Positions 1 to 4,961 of a stretch of DNA of 5,770 bases are shown one piece after another. Each line of letters begins with the position of its first letter. Within the stretch, counting starts at the first letter, position 1. The stretch covers positions 1 through 5,770 of the forward strand of contig JACQIF010000033.1 in assembly GCA_016198635.1 (NCBI GenBank), read 5' to 3'. The notes beneath the pieces are model-generated. The model saw nothing but the letters and a program-made list of their open reading frames with translations, searched no databases and was not told the DNA's origin. The position numbers and the translations under genes were made by a program. The stretch comes from Candidatus Aenigmatarchaeota archaeon. GTDB taxonomy: Archaea; Aenigmatarchaeota; Aenigmatarchaeia; PWEA01; JACQIF01.

Positions 1-69
1 CGGTATGTCGCAGTGGGCGTAGACCGTTTCAGGTTCCCAGATGCCTCGTAGCTTATCAATGAATTTCAT
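1..69 (-). CDS. sodN: Nickel superoxide dismutase precursor, N-terminal part (cut by window edge)
   Basis: Only the first 23 codons lie in the window, read leftward from the ATG at 69. They encode a short charged leader ending Val-Tyr-Ala, followed by His-Cys-Asp-Ile-Pro at residues 19-23. In Ni-SOD the mature enzyme begins with His-Cys-Asp-x-Pro-Cys after a propeptide of roughly this length is cleaved off. The free N-terminal His, Cys2 and Cys6 then hold the nickel that dismutates superoxide to oxygen and peroxide. Cleavage would fall after Ala18, so the propeptide is 18 residues and lacks a hydrophobic core, which fits a cytoplasmic enzyme. Cys6 of the hook is the next codon and lies outside the window, so the match is strong but incomplete. 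A TATA element about 34 bases upstream predicts a leader of about 8 bases. The usual maturation protease partner (sodX) is not visible. Confidence 0.75.
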   Translation of the reverse strand, partial: MKFIDKLRGIWEPETVYAHCDIP

Positions 70-97
70 AATACCACGAAAAGGTTTGCCGTATCCC

Positions 98-107
98 TAT
101 TTATAAT
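98..107. promoter_or_regulatory. Shared TATA element between sodN and the 127-318 ORF
   Basis: The leftward reading is ATTATAAATA, preceded by a purine-rich GCGAAA that fits an archaeal BRE. Its centre is about 34 bases from the sodN start, so transcription would begin about 8 bases before the ATG. The same AT block is about 24 bases from the rightward ATG at 127, so it could serve both genes, but the rightward side has no convincing BRE. The leftward use is the better supported. Confidence 0.6.
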
Positions 108-126
108 TTCGCCAGTAGATGAAGTC

Positions 127-318
127 ATGCCACTCCATGGGCCTTTGAACAGCGAAGAGCTGCGTAAGGCAGACCGTTACGTCGTCTGGAAGAATGGCAA
201 ACCCTACCTTCCCGATGGCGTCTCTCCAAGCGCTCTAAAACGCCCGCGCACGAACGAGGAGCTTGAATGCGAGCTGCTTGACATGGGATTCTCAGATATT
301 AGATTTCTTCTCGACTAA
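127..318 (+). CDS. Small conserved-looking hypothetical protein (63 aa)
   Basis: I do not recognise a family. The product is a soluble 63-residue protein with no signal peptide, no membrane segment and a single cysteine (residue 48). It contains an aromatic basic stretch (Arg-Tyr-Val-Val-Trp-Lys, residues 17-22), a Pro-rich centre, and an acidic, probably helical C-terminal part rich in Glu and Leu. Several things argue that it is real. Its codon choice resembles the neighbours. A TATA-like block lies about 24 bases upstream, as expected for a leaderless mRNA. Its TAA stop at 316-318 interlocks with the stop of the converging YyaL-type gene (3-base overlap), the packing typical of compact genomes. 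No Shine-Dalgarno motif is evident. It could still be a chance ORF. Confidence 0.5.
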   Translation: MPLHGPLNSEELRKADRYVVWKNGKPYLPDGVSPSALKRPRTNEELECELLDMGFSDIRFLLD

Positions 319-1952
319 ATGTTCTCAAGAGCGTCGAACAGCGCTTCCGGGTTTTCAAAAGGGCCTTTGCACGTTTCGTGAACGCAAACAGTCGCTGCAG
401 ACCCCTTCCCTTCTTCATGTTTTATCACTATGCGCTCGTCCATCTTGGAAAGTATGCTCTTATGGAGCATTTCAAGTTCGCTAACGTCGCCGACGAGCGT
501 AACTTCGACCAAGCCTTTGGTTTCGTATAGCAGCGCCTCAATATACTGCGGCGCAAAGGCTGCCTTGCTCTCGACAAGGCCGGCGAGCTCATTTAGTATG
601 TTCGTGGCGATGGTCTTGTACTTCTCCTCTCCTGTCAGTGTGTAAAGTTTCAGCAGTTCCCGTGCGGCTGCGCCGTTGTCGTCCGCGTCCTTGCGTTTTA
701 CGGCCATCAGCCCATAATCTTCTGTGTTTGCGATATCATAGAGGGCGCCGTCAGAACCGAAGGCAGCGGACGCATAATCAGCTATGTCTATGGCTTTCAT
801 TACGTACGTACTGTCCAGCGTGTACTGGTATGCATCCAATAGCGCGCCCAGCAAGGCAACCGCATCCTGCAGGGTTGACGGGGTTGTGTTGTCATGAGGG
901 TAACTGTGGTAAACCCTTTCGCCGTCAAAGCACCTTTCCATTAATCTGTCAAGGACTCCAAGAGCAATGGTTTTGTATTCATCCTTCTTCAGAACGCCAG
1001 ACGCCCGCAGAATCGCAGAGACGGCATGTGCGTTCCAATTGGTGTACAGCATTTTGTCCGTGCCCGGCGCCTTGTTTTTGGAACGTTCGGCTGCCGGAAG
1101 ATTGTAGTATGTTTCGTTCGCGTCCTGGCTTCCGTGGAAATAGCGTTCCTTGGAATCGTATAGAACTGAAGTCATGTAATCGGCTGTCTTTTCGGCAACT
1201 TTCCTAAACAAAGAGTCTCCAAGCGTTACATATGCACGGGCGTATATGGAAAGCAGGCGCGCATTATCATAAAGCATCTTTTCGTAGTGCGGCTCTGACC
1301 AGTCGCGCTGGGTTGCGTAGCGGAAGAATCCTCCCTCGATGCGGTCGAAGAGCGCCCCGCCTGCCATTCTCTGTAACGTCAGCACGACCCTGTCCTTCCA
1401 TCCTTTGCCTTCTGATGCCAAGGCGAACAGAAGTCCGTATAAGTTCGTCTGGGGGAACTTTGAGCTGCGACCAAACCCTCCATGCTGGTTGTCATAGAGT
1501 TCTTCGAGCCACGAACGATAGAGCTCTATAAGGTGGCTTCCTGCCTTGCCCGTTGGCATCTTGAATTCGGTTGGCGTCTGTGAATCCTGCAACAGGGACC
1601 CTTTGTCGGTTTTGTATAGCGTATCCACCTTTTGAAGCATCTCCGTCATCTCCGATGGTGCGATGTATGTGGCACCTGTTATGACGTTGCCTTCCGGGGT
1701 TAGTACGACAGTAGAAGGCCAGCCGCCCATATTGTAGCGTGCGTTCACCTCCGGGCGCCTGTCTGTATCGACGCGCACTGCCACGAACCGCTCGTTCAGG
1801 ATGCTCGCCACAGTAGCGTCAGCGTAAGTCGTACTGTCCATGACATGGCACCAGTGGCACCATGAAGCCGTGATGTCAAGGAGGACAAGCTTGTTCTCCG
1901 CGCGTGCGCGTTCGAAAGCGTCGCTGCCCCAGTCAAACCAATTTACATTCAT
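315..1952 (-). CDS. YyaL/DUF255-type thioredoxin-domain protein (545 aa)
   Basis: The N-terminal ~110 residues form the thioredoxin-like DUF255 domain (spermatogenesis-associated protein 20 / YyaL family). It has the signature Trp-Cys-His-Trp-Cys-His-Val-Met with the CxxC at Cys32 and Cys35, a Val-Asp-Thr-Asp-Arg-Arg-Pro segment near residue 61, and the Gly-Gly-Trp-Pro motif with the cis-Pro at 79. The rest is the family's alpha/alpha-toroid region, with HGGFGRSSKFP near 157-167, PHYEKMLYDNA at 221-231 and SQDANETYY near 275-283, ending with the usual VCVHETCKGPF element (522-532). There is no signal peptide, so it should be cytoplasmic. The exact reaction of this family is not established; a thiol-redox role is inferred from CHWC. 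It is shorter than the common ~680-residue members. The start at 1952 is preferred over the ATG at 1982 because AAGGTG lies 5 bases upstream and the ATG overlaps the upstream stop (TAATG), implying translational coupling. Confidence 0.9.
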   Translation of the reverse strand: MNVNWFDWGSDAFERARAENKLVLLDITASWCHWCHVMDSTTYADATVASILNERFVAVRVDTDRRPEVNARYNMGGWPSTVVLTPEGNVITGATYIAPSEMTEMLQKVDTLYKTDKGSLLQDSQTPTEFKMPTGKAGSHLIELYRSWLEELYDNQHGGFGRSSKFPQTNLYGLLFALASEGKGWKDRVVLTLQRMAGGALFDRIEGGFFRYATQRDWSEPHYEKMLYDNARLLSIYARAYVTLGDSLFRKVAEKTADYMTSVLYDSKERYFHGSQDANETYYNLPAAERSKNKAPGTDKMLYTNWNAHAVSAILRASGVLKKDEYKTIALGVLDRLMERCFDGERVYHSYPHDNTTPSTLQDAVALLGALLDAYQYTLDSTYVMKAIDIADYASAAFGSDGALYDIANTEDYGLMAVKRKDADDNGAAARELLKLYTLTGEEKYKTIATNILNELAGLVESKAAFAPQYIEALLYETKGLVEVTLVGDVSELEMLHKSILSKMDERIVIKHEEGKGSAATVCVHETCKGPFENPEALFDALENI

Positions 1953-2212
1953 TATCGCACCTTTACGGGATGGCAGCTGCACGTTTCTATAACATGGTGC
2001 GAGACGCCTTCTTTATACGCCCGGAGCATGCGCGAGGCCTTTTCCAGCGGGTGGGCGGCCTCAAAGCGTTCGATAGCGTTTTTCAGTTCCCCGGTTGCGC
2101 CAGGCGCATGAAGAGCGTGTTCATAGTGCATGCCCCATAGTTGATGAAGCACAGGGCTGCCACTTGATTCTATTTTTACTATCCTGCCTTGCTCTATGAC
2201 AACGGACAACAT
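1952..2212 (-). CDS. Small His/Cys-rich hypothetical protein (86 aa), coupled to the YyaL-type gene
   Basis: No family recognised. The 86-residue product is soluble, has no signal peptide, and is unusually rich in possible metal ligands: histidines at 23, 29, 32, 35, 54, 72, 73 and 81, and cysteines at 78 and 80 in the C-terminal stretch His-His-Val-Ile-Glu-Thr-Cys-Ser-Cys-His. The first ~15 residues look like a beta hairpin, and residues ~42-68 look helical. Its TAA stop shares one base with the ATG of the YyaL-type gene, so the two are almost certainly one operon with coupled translation. A TATA box centred 26 bases upstream of the ATG at 2212 predicts a leaderless transcript. A GTG at 2215 immediately before it is an alternative start that would add one residue. 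Partnership with the CHWC protein is inferred from coupling only. Confidence 0.7.
   Translation of the reverse strand: MLSVVIEQGRIVKIESSGSPVLHQLWGMHYEHALHAPGATGELKNAIERFEAAHPLEKASRMLRAYKEGVSHHVIETCSCHPVKVR
1958..1963 (-). promoter_or_regulatory. Shine-Dalgarno site fixing the YyaL-type start
   Basis: Leftward AAGGTG is complementary to the archaeal 16S rRNA 3' end and sits 5 bases before the ATG at 1952. It lies inside the last codons of the upstream 86-residue ORF. This supports the internal start rather than the ATG ten codons further upstream. Confidence 0.7.
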
Positions 2213-2233
2213 CACTATGAAAAGAGAGGATGG

Positions 2234-2242
2234 TTATTTATC
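2234..2242 (-). promoter_or_regulatory. TATA box of the 86-aa / YyaL-type operon
   Basis: The leftward reading is GATAAATAA. Its centre at about 2238 lies 26 bases before the ATG at 2212, the standard archaeal TATA-to-start distance, so the mRNA would begin at or next to the start codon. No ribosome binding site precedes the ATG, consistent with leaderless translation of the first gene and Shine-Dalgarno-driven translation of the second. Confidence 0.6.
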
Positions 2243-2262
2243 CACACGAACGGTCTTGGGCT

Positions 2263-2511
2263 TTACTTTTTCCAACCGTGTACTGCGCACTTCGCGCACG
2301 CGTCCCATTTAAGGTATTTCCCCGTGCCCATCAGCATGAACGCCAGGAAGTACCATAAAAACGTCAGCGTCACGCGTACACCATTAAGCTGCAGGACAAA
2401 CCCATGGACAAGAGACCAGAAGCCTCCTGCCACGAATGCCATCGCAAGGATGAAGTAGGGGGATCTGCACGTACAGCGCATTACATGTCTCTGAATGGGT
2501 TTTGGCATCAT
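2263..2511 (-). CDS. Small two-helix membrane protein with terminal cysteine pairs (82 aa)
   Basis: Family not identified. The product has two hydrophobic segments, about residues 18-40 and 46-63, separated by a short polar turn (Gln-Leu-Asn-Gly-Val-Arg), making a helical hairpin with both ends on the same side of the membrane. The N-terminal tail carries Cys13-x-Cys15 and the C-terminal tail Cys72-x-x-Cys75 followed by His78, so four cysteines and a histidine could be brought together to bind a metal or form disulfides. The start is a tandem ATG-ATG at 2511/2508. A TATA box centred about 24 bases upstream predicts a leaderless transcript. The gene is divergent from the RnfD-like gene, with only 60 bases between the two starts, so they may share control. 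Real gene likely; function unknown. Confidence 0.7.
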   Translation of the reverse strand: MMPKPIQRHVMRCTCRSPYFILAMAFVAGGFWSLVHGFVLQLNGVRVTLTFLWYFLAFMLMGTGKYLKWDACAKCAVHGWKK

Positions 2512-2530
2512 CTAATTTTAAAATAGCCTA

Positions 2531-2539
2531 GTATAAAAG
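2531..2539 (-). promoter_or_regulatory. TATA box of the two-helix membrane protein gene
   Basis: The leftward reading is CTTTTATAC, centred about 24 bases before the ATG at 2511. The rightward reading of the same block is GTATAAAAG, which lies about 37 bases before the RnfD-like start. It could therefore also fire rightward, with a leader of about 10 bases. Confidence 0.55.
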
Positions 2540-2540
2540 C

Positions 2541-2549
2541 CTTTATTTG
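2541..2549 (+). promoter_or_regulatory. Possible TATA box of the RnfD-like gene
   Basis: Rightward CTTTATTTG is centred about 27 bases before the ATG at 2572, the spacing seen for leaderless genes elsewhere in the window. It is a weaker TATA match than the adjacent GTATAAAAG, so which of the two drives the gene is unresolved. Confidence 0.35.
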
Positions 2550-2571
2550 GGCCATCCCAAAGCCTTCTCAT

Positions 2572-3363
2572 ATGAAATATCCTGAAATAATAAGGCTGGA
2601 CATATACAGCACAATACTCCTGTTTTTGTACGTAATGGCTGCCGTGGTTGTGTATTTGCTCGGCCTGAAGGCCCTTATTGTACTCGCAGAGACGACGCTG
2701 GCTGCGGCGATTCTTGACTCTGTAATATACAAGATACGGAAAAGGGACGTGACGCTTCGCACACTGCGCAAAGCATTGATAACTTCCGCGCTCGTCGCCT
2801 TCCTCGTGCCACCCGGAACTCCTGCATACGCGGCGGTCGCAGCCTCGGTTATGGCCATCCTGTCGAAACACCTGATACGCCTGCCCAAGAAAAAGCACAT
2901 ATTCAACCCTGCCGCATTTGGAACATTGCTTGCTTCACTGGCGTTCGGCTTCCCGATATCGTGGTGGGGTTCTTCGGTCCCTGCGCTCACATGGTTTCTA
3001 GGCATCGCGCTGATATACAAGTTCCGCAGGCTCGAGCTGCCTGTTACGCTTCTTGTTACGTACTTGCTTTTGTCGATGATTGGCAACTATACGGGCTTCA
3101 GCATGCTGCTCGAGAACATGCCGCTCGTTTTCATGTCATTTTTCATGGCGCCTGAACCTATAACGTCGCCCTACACGCGCAATGGCCGCATATTATTCGG
3201 CGTCTTGGCAGGCGTGGCAATATTCGCACTGGGGTTCGTTGGCCGTTTAGACATCCTGCTCGGAGGCCTGTTGCTGGCGAACCTCTCTGTGCAGCCGATA
3301 AACATGTTACTAAAACCGAAGATAAACGCACCTGCAACTATTGAACAACAACAGTCCCTGTAG
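2572..3363 (+). CDS. NqrB/RnfD-family integral membrane protein (263 aa)
   Basis: The protein is almost entirely hydrophobic, with about nine or ten predicted membrane segments (roughly residues 12-31, 33-53, 67-80, 84-98, 112-129, 135-149, 155-172, 178-193, 205-223 and 227-245). Two conserved family blocks identify it: the basic loop Lys-His-Leu-Ile-Arg (99-103) leading into HIFNPAAFG (109-117), and MAPEPITSPYTRNGR (192-206), the counterpart of the Asp/Glu-Pro-x-Thr-Ser-Pro loop of NqrB/RnfD. Full-length members are electron-transfer subunits of Na+- or H+-pumping NADH or ferredoxin oxidoreductases. This one is clearly shorter than the ~350-residue bacterial RnfD, shows no Ser-Gly-Ala-Thr flavinylation motif, and has no other Rnf/Nqr subunit gene nearby. 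It may be a stand-alone flavin or quinone redox membrane protein. Family assignment is secure; the partner and reaction are not known. Confidence 0.85.
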   Translation: MKYPEIIRLDIYSTILLFLYVMAAVVVYLLGLKALIVLAETTLAAAILDSVIYKIRKRDVTLRTLRKALITSALVAFLVPPGTPAYAAVAASVMAILSKHLIRLPKKKHIFNPAAFGTLLASLAFGFPISWWGSSVPALTWFLGIALIYKFRRLELPVTLLVTYLLLSMIGNYTGFSMLLENMPLVFMSFFMAPEPITSPYTRNGRILFGVLAGVAIFALGFVGRLDILLGGLLLANLSVQPINMLLKPKINAPATIEQQQSL

Positions 3364-3760
3364 TACCGGCGTTCAGGTGGTCGTGGTATCCCCACGTGCC
3401 TTTTTCTGTGAACGTGAAAGCGTACGTACCGCCTGCTGGAATGTTTTTGCATGCGTCGAATATCGCGGGCTCCTGTGCGGTGTCGCACTTCCCAATGCCT
3501 GAACCGGGATAAACCGTGTGCGTCGGGTGCACGTTCGATGCGACCCAGTGTGCGGCCGTGTCATCGTTAGTCCATGTAACAGTTGTACCGGGCGTTACGG
3601 TTATAGTTTTTGGAGAGAATCCAGAGGATGTTATACGGACTGCCGCCGTGTCGCTCGTAGGATTCGTAGTGCCTCCGGTTTCCACATTTACAGGAGCTTG
3701 AGCGCTGGTGCAACCGGCTACGAGAACTAACATTAACAAAACCAACCGAGAGAATCTCAT
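3338..3760 (-). CDS. Cupredoxin-fold lipoprotein lacking the type-1 copper cysteine (140 aa)
   Basis: Residues 1-17 form a lipoprotein signal: Arg near the start, a Leu/Val-rich core and the lipobox Val-Ala-Gly-Cys (14-17). The mature protein would be lipid-anchored outside the cell. A Thr/Ser/Pro linker (~18-38) leads to a single cupredoxin beta-sandwich (~39-140). Recognisable parts are the SSGFSPKTITVTPGTTVTW strand pair (45-63), His71 of HWVAS, His78 and His81, and the C-terminal YHDHLN loop (125-130) before the final TGTVVV strand. In plastocyanin-type proteins this loop is Cys-x-x-His...Met; here the Cys position aligns with Tyr125 and the Met position with Thr133 or Thr134, leaving a His-rich set (71, 78, 81, 126, 128). 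Cys92 and Cys104 probably form a disulfide. A TATA box 26 bases upstream predicts a leaderless mRNA. Its 3' end overlaps the RnfD-like gene by 26 bases. Confidence 0.85.
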   Translation of the reverse strand: MRFSRLVLLMLVLVAGCTSAQAPVNVETGGTTNPTSDTAAVRITSSGFSPKTITVTPGTTVTWTNDDTAAHWVASNVHPTHTVYPGSGIGKCDTAQEPAIFDACKNIPAGGTYAFTFTEKGTWGYHDHLNAGTTGTVVVQ

Positions 3761-3781
3761 AGCAACAATTTATGGAAGGCG

Positions 3782-3790
3782 ATATATAAA
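3782..3790 (-). promoter_or_regulatory. TATA box of the cupredoxin lipoprotein gene
   Basis: The leftward reading is TTTATATAT, a near-consensus archaeal TATA box. Its centre is 26 bases before the ATG at 3760, and it lies in the 42-base gap downstream of pcn. The cupredoxin gene therefore need not depend on read-through from pcn. Confidence 0.7.
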
Positions 3791-3802
3791 CATTGGCGCG
3801 TT

Positions 3803-4555
3803 TCAGTCTTCAACCCTTGGCGCCAGCAAGAACCTGATAGACGCTTTCTCCGGATTCACAAACTCAAGGCGCATCGGGAAGTCCTTACCGAACGAGAGCG
3901 TCGCCACGTCCGCGATGCGGCCTGCCTTGACCATCTTCTTTAGGTAATCGAGTGGATAGCGCGCACGCGACGGCTTGCCTGTCAGCGACAGCAATCCGCC
4001 GTTCTTGTCCACGCGGAGCTCTGCAGAGCTCGAATCGCCGTCTGTGTGCATGACGAGTGCAGCTTCCTCGCTCTCGACTATGATAGAGTCGCTTACTATG
4101 GCCGCGTCGTTGACTCCCTCTTCGATGACAGGCGTGCGGATCTGCATCTTTGTAGTGAACTCAAGGGCGTCTGGAGAAGGGACCTCGCCTTCCGTTATCT
4201 CAAGAAGCGGCATTGAGAAGCGGCGCGTTGTTTCACCTATCATCTTGATGCCAAGCTTGGACTCGTCATCGGATAGGGAGAGTTCTAGCTTGTCATCGCT
4301 GCCTGTACGACGGAGAATCTGCAGGAAACTGTCTATGTTGACGCCCATCTTCACCGTGCCGGAGACCTCATAAACTTCAAAGATGCTTTTGTCGAGTTTG
4401 AAGTCTACTACGGCAACAATGGCCCGGTCCGTCGCCACGAAAGAGAGCCCGTCTTTATCGGCACGGAAAACGCCTTCCCCGATAAGCTGCGATATCGTAT
4501 CGACAGAGTCGCGGAGAAGAGATACGTCAGAGAGTACTGCACGGAAAACACTCAT
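3803..4555 (-). CDS. pcn: PCNA, DNA polymerase sliding clamp (250 aa)
   Basis: This is the ring-shaped processivity factor that holds replicative polymerase, FEN1, ligase and other PIP-box proteins on DNA. The length matches the usual ~245-250 residues of archaeal PCNA. Two clamp domains are visible: the N-terminal one (~1-116), with LRDSVDTISQLIGEGVF (14-30) and the DGLSFVATDRAIVAVVDF strand set (35-52), and the C-terminal one (~131-250), with YPLDYLKKMVKAG (200-212), the GKDFPMRLEF strand (223-232) and the classic ending LLAPRVED (243-250). The acidic stretch at 117-130 is the interdomain connecting loop that, with the C-terminal tail, receives PIP boxes. The usual Asp-Pro-Ser of the N-terminal domain is Thr-Asp-Arg here. 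The gene has its own TATA box and, unlike its neighbours, a ~23-base leader with GGGGTG 10 bases before the ATG. The upstream OB-fold gene is a plausible replication partner. Confidence 0.97.
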   Translation of the reverse strand: MSVFRAVLSDVSLLRDSVDTISQLIGEGVFRADKDGLSFVATDRAIVAVVDFKLDKSIFEVYEVSGTVKMGVNIDSFLQILRRTGSDDKLELSLSDDESKLGIKMIGETTRRFSMPLLEITEGEVPSPDALEFTTKMQIRTPVIEEGVNDAAIVSDSIIVESEEAALVMHTDGDSSSAELRVDKNGGLLSLTGKPSRARYPLDYLKKMVKAGRIADVATLSFGKDFPMRLEFVNPEKASIRFLLAPRVED

Positions 4556-4565
4556 CCTTATTAGA

Positions 4566-4571
4566 CACCCC
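4566..4571 (-). promoter_or_regulatory. Shine-Dalgarno site of pcn
   Basis: Leftward GGGGTG lies 10 bases upstream of the pcn ATG at 4555, a little further than ideal but strong in match. It sits in the 24-base gap after the OB-fold gene stop. It supports leadered translation of pcn. Confidence 0.5.
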
Positions 4572-4579
4572 AGCCTTTT

Positions 4580-4915
4580 TCATAATAGGCGTTTCAGTGA
4601 TTTATATAGGTTTACGTCGAGCCCTGCCATCTGCTGCACCGCTTCGGCTTCTATATGCACGCCCTCCTCGGCGCGCACGCGCCCTATGACACGCACAAGC
4701 GTTCCGGCTGCAGGGGCCTTCGCCTCCGCTGGCATCAGGACCTCCACGGTTCCTGTGCCGTCATCCACGACGAACCTTTCGCCATTGACGTCGACGACCG
4801 TTCCGATGACAGCGGCACGGATGTCATTTCCATTGAGCTCGGCGACCGTACGCTCGCGCATTGGAACGCGTTTGTACGCGAACGACTCCCCATAGTCTTC
4901 TGTCTGTTCAGGCAT
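4580..4915 (-). CDS. Small OB-fold, RPA-like single-stranded nucleic acid binding protein (111 aa)
   Basis: A single OB fold spans about residues 24-94: a first strand pair at IRAAVIGTVVDVNGERFVV (32-50), the hallmark turn Asp-Asp-Gly-Thr-Gly-Thr-Val-Glu-Val (51-59), and the GTLVRVIGRV strand (71-80) followed by a last strand near 86-93. The N-terminal tail, with YKRVPMRERTVAEL (14-27), resembles the segment before the OB fold in small archaeal replication protein A subunits, and a short basic helix (KSLKRLL, 105-111) closes the protein. No zinc finger is present, unlike the large RPA41-type subunit. Position directly before pcn supports a DNA replication or repair role, probably as a small RPA subunit or RPA-associated protein; an RNA-binding role cannot be excluded. 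A TATTTAAA-type box in the gap after uppS predicts a ~8-base leader. Confidence 0.8.
   Translation of the reverse strand: MPEQTEDYGESFAYKRVPMRERTVAELNGNDIRAAVIGTVVDVNGERFVVDDGTGTVEVLMPAEAKAPAAGTLVRVIGRVRAEEGVHIEAEAVQQMAGLDVNLYKSLKRLL
4601..4608 (-). promoter_or_regulatory. TATA box of pcn, inside the OB-fold gene
   Basis: The leftward reading is TATATAAA, lying within the last codons of the upstream OB-fold gene. The predicted start of transcription is near 4578, giving a leader of about 23 bases that contains the GGGGTG site. pcn may therefore be transcribed both from here and by read-through. Confidence 0.55.
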
Positions 4916-4946
4916 CTTGACACCGTTGATATTCGTAACGCATTGG

Positions 4947-4952
4947 TTTAAA
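4947..4952 (-). promoter_or_regulatory. TATA-like box of the OB-fold gene
   Basis: TTTAAA, in the leftward context CTCTTTAAACC, is centred 34 bases before the ATG at 4915 and lies in the 46-base gap after the uppS stop. A GGTG at 4921-4924 could act as a weak Shine-Dalgarno site if transcription starts slightly further upstream. Confidence 0.45.
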
Positions 4953-4961
4953 GAGTGTGCG

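Noticed and set aside
638..1207. Rightward 189-codon open frame
   Set aside because: It is antisense to the middle of the YyaL-type gene, and its translation is Arg/Cys/Pro-rich with no recognisable fold; a shadow of codon bias.
1953..1982. Ten-codon N-terminal extension of the YyaL-type gene (ATG at 1982)
   Set aside because: The internal ATG at 1952 has a Shine-Dalgarno site at 5 bases and a TAATG overlap, and the family domain begins right after it.
2568..3086. Leftward 172-codon open frame
   Set aside because: It lies wholly opposite the RnfD-like gene, whose conserved blocks settle the coding strand.
3400..3406. T-rich tract after the RnfD-like gene as a terminator
   Set aside because: Only five T in a row, and it lies inside the cupredoxin coding region; too weak to call.
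4383..4895. Rightward 170-codon open frame spanning pcn and the OB-fold gene
   Set aside because: Ser/Thr-rich low-complexity translation antisense to two confidently identified genes.
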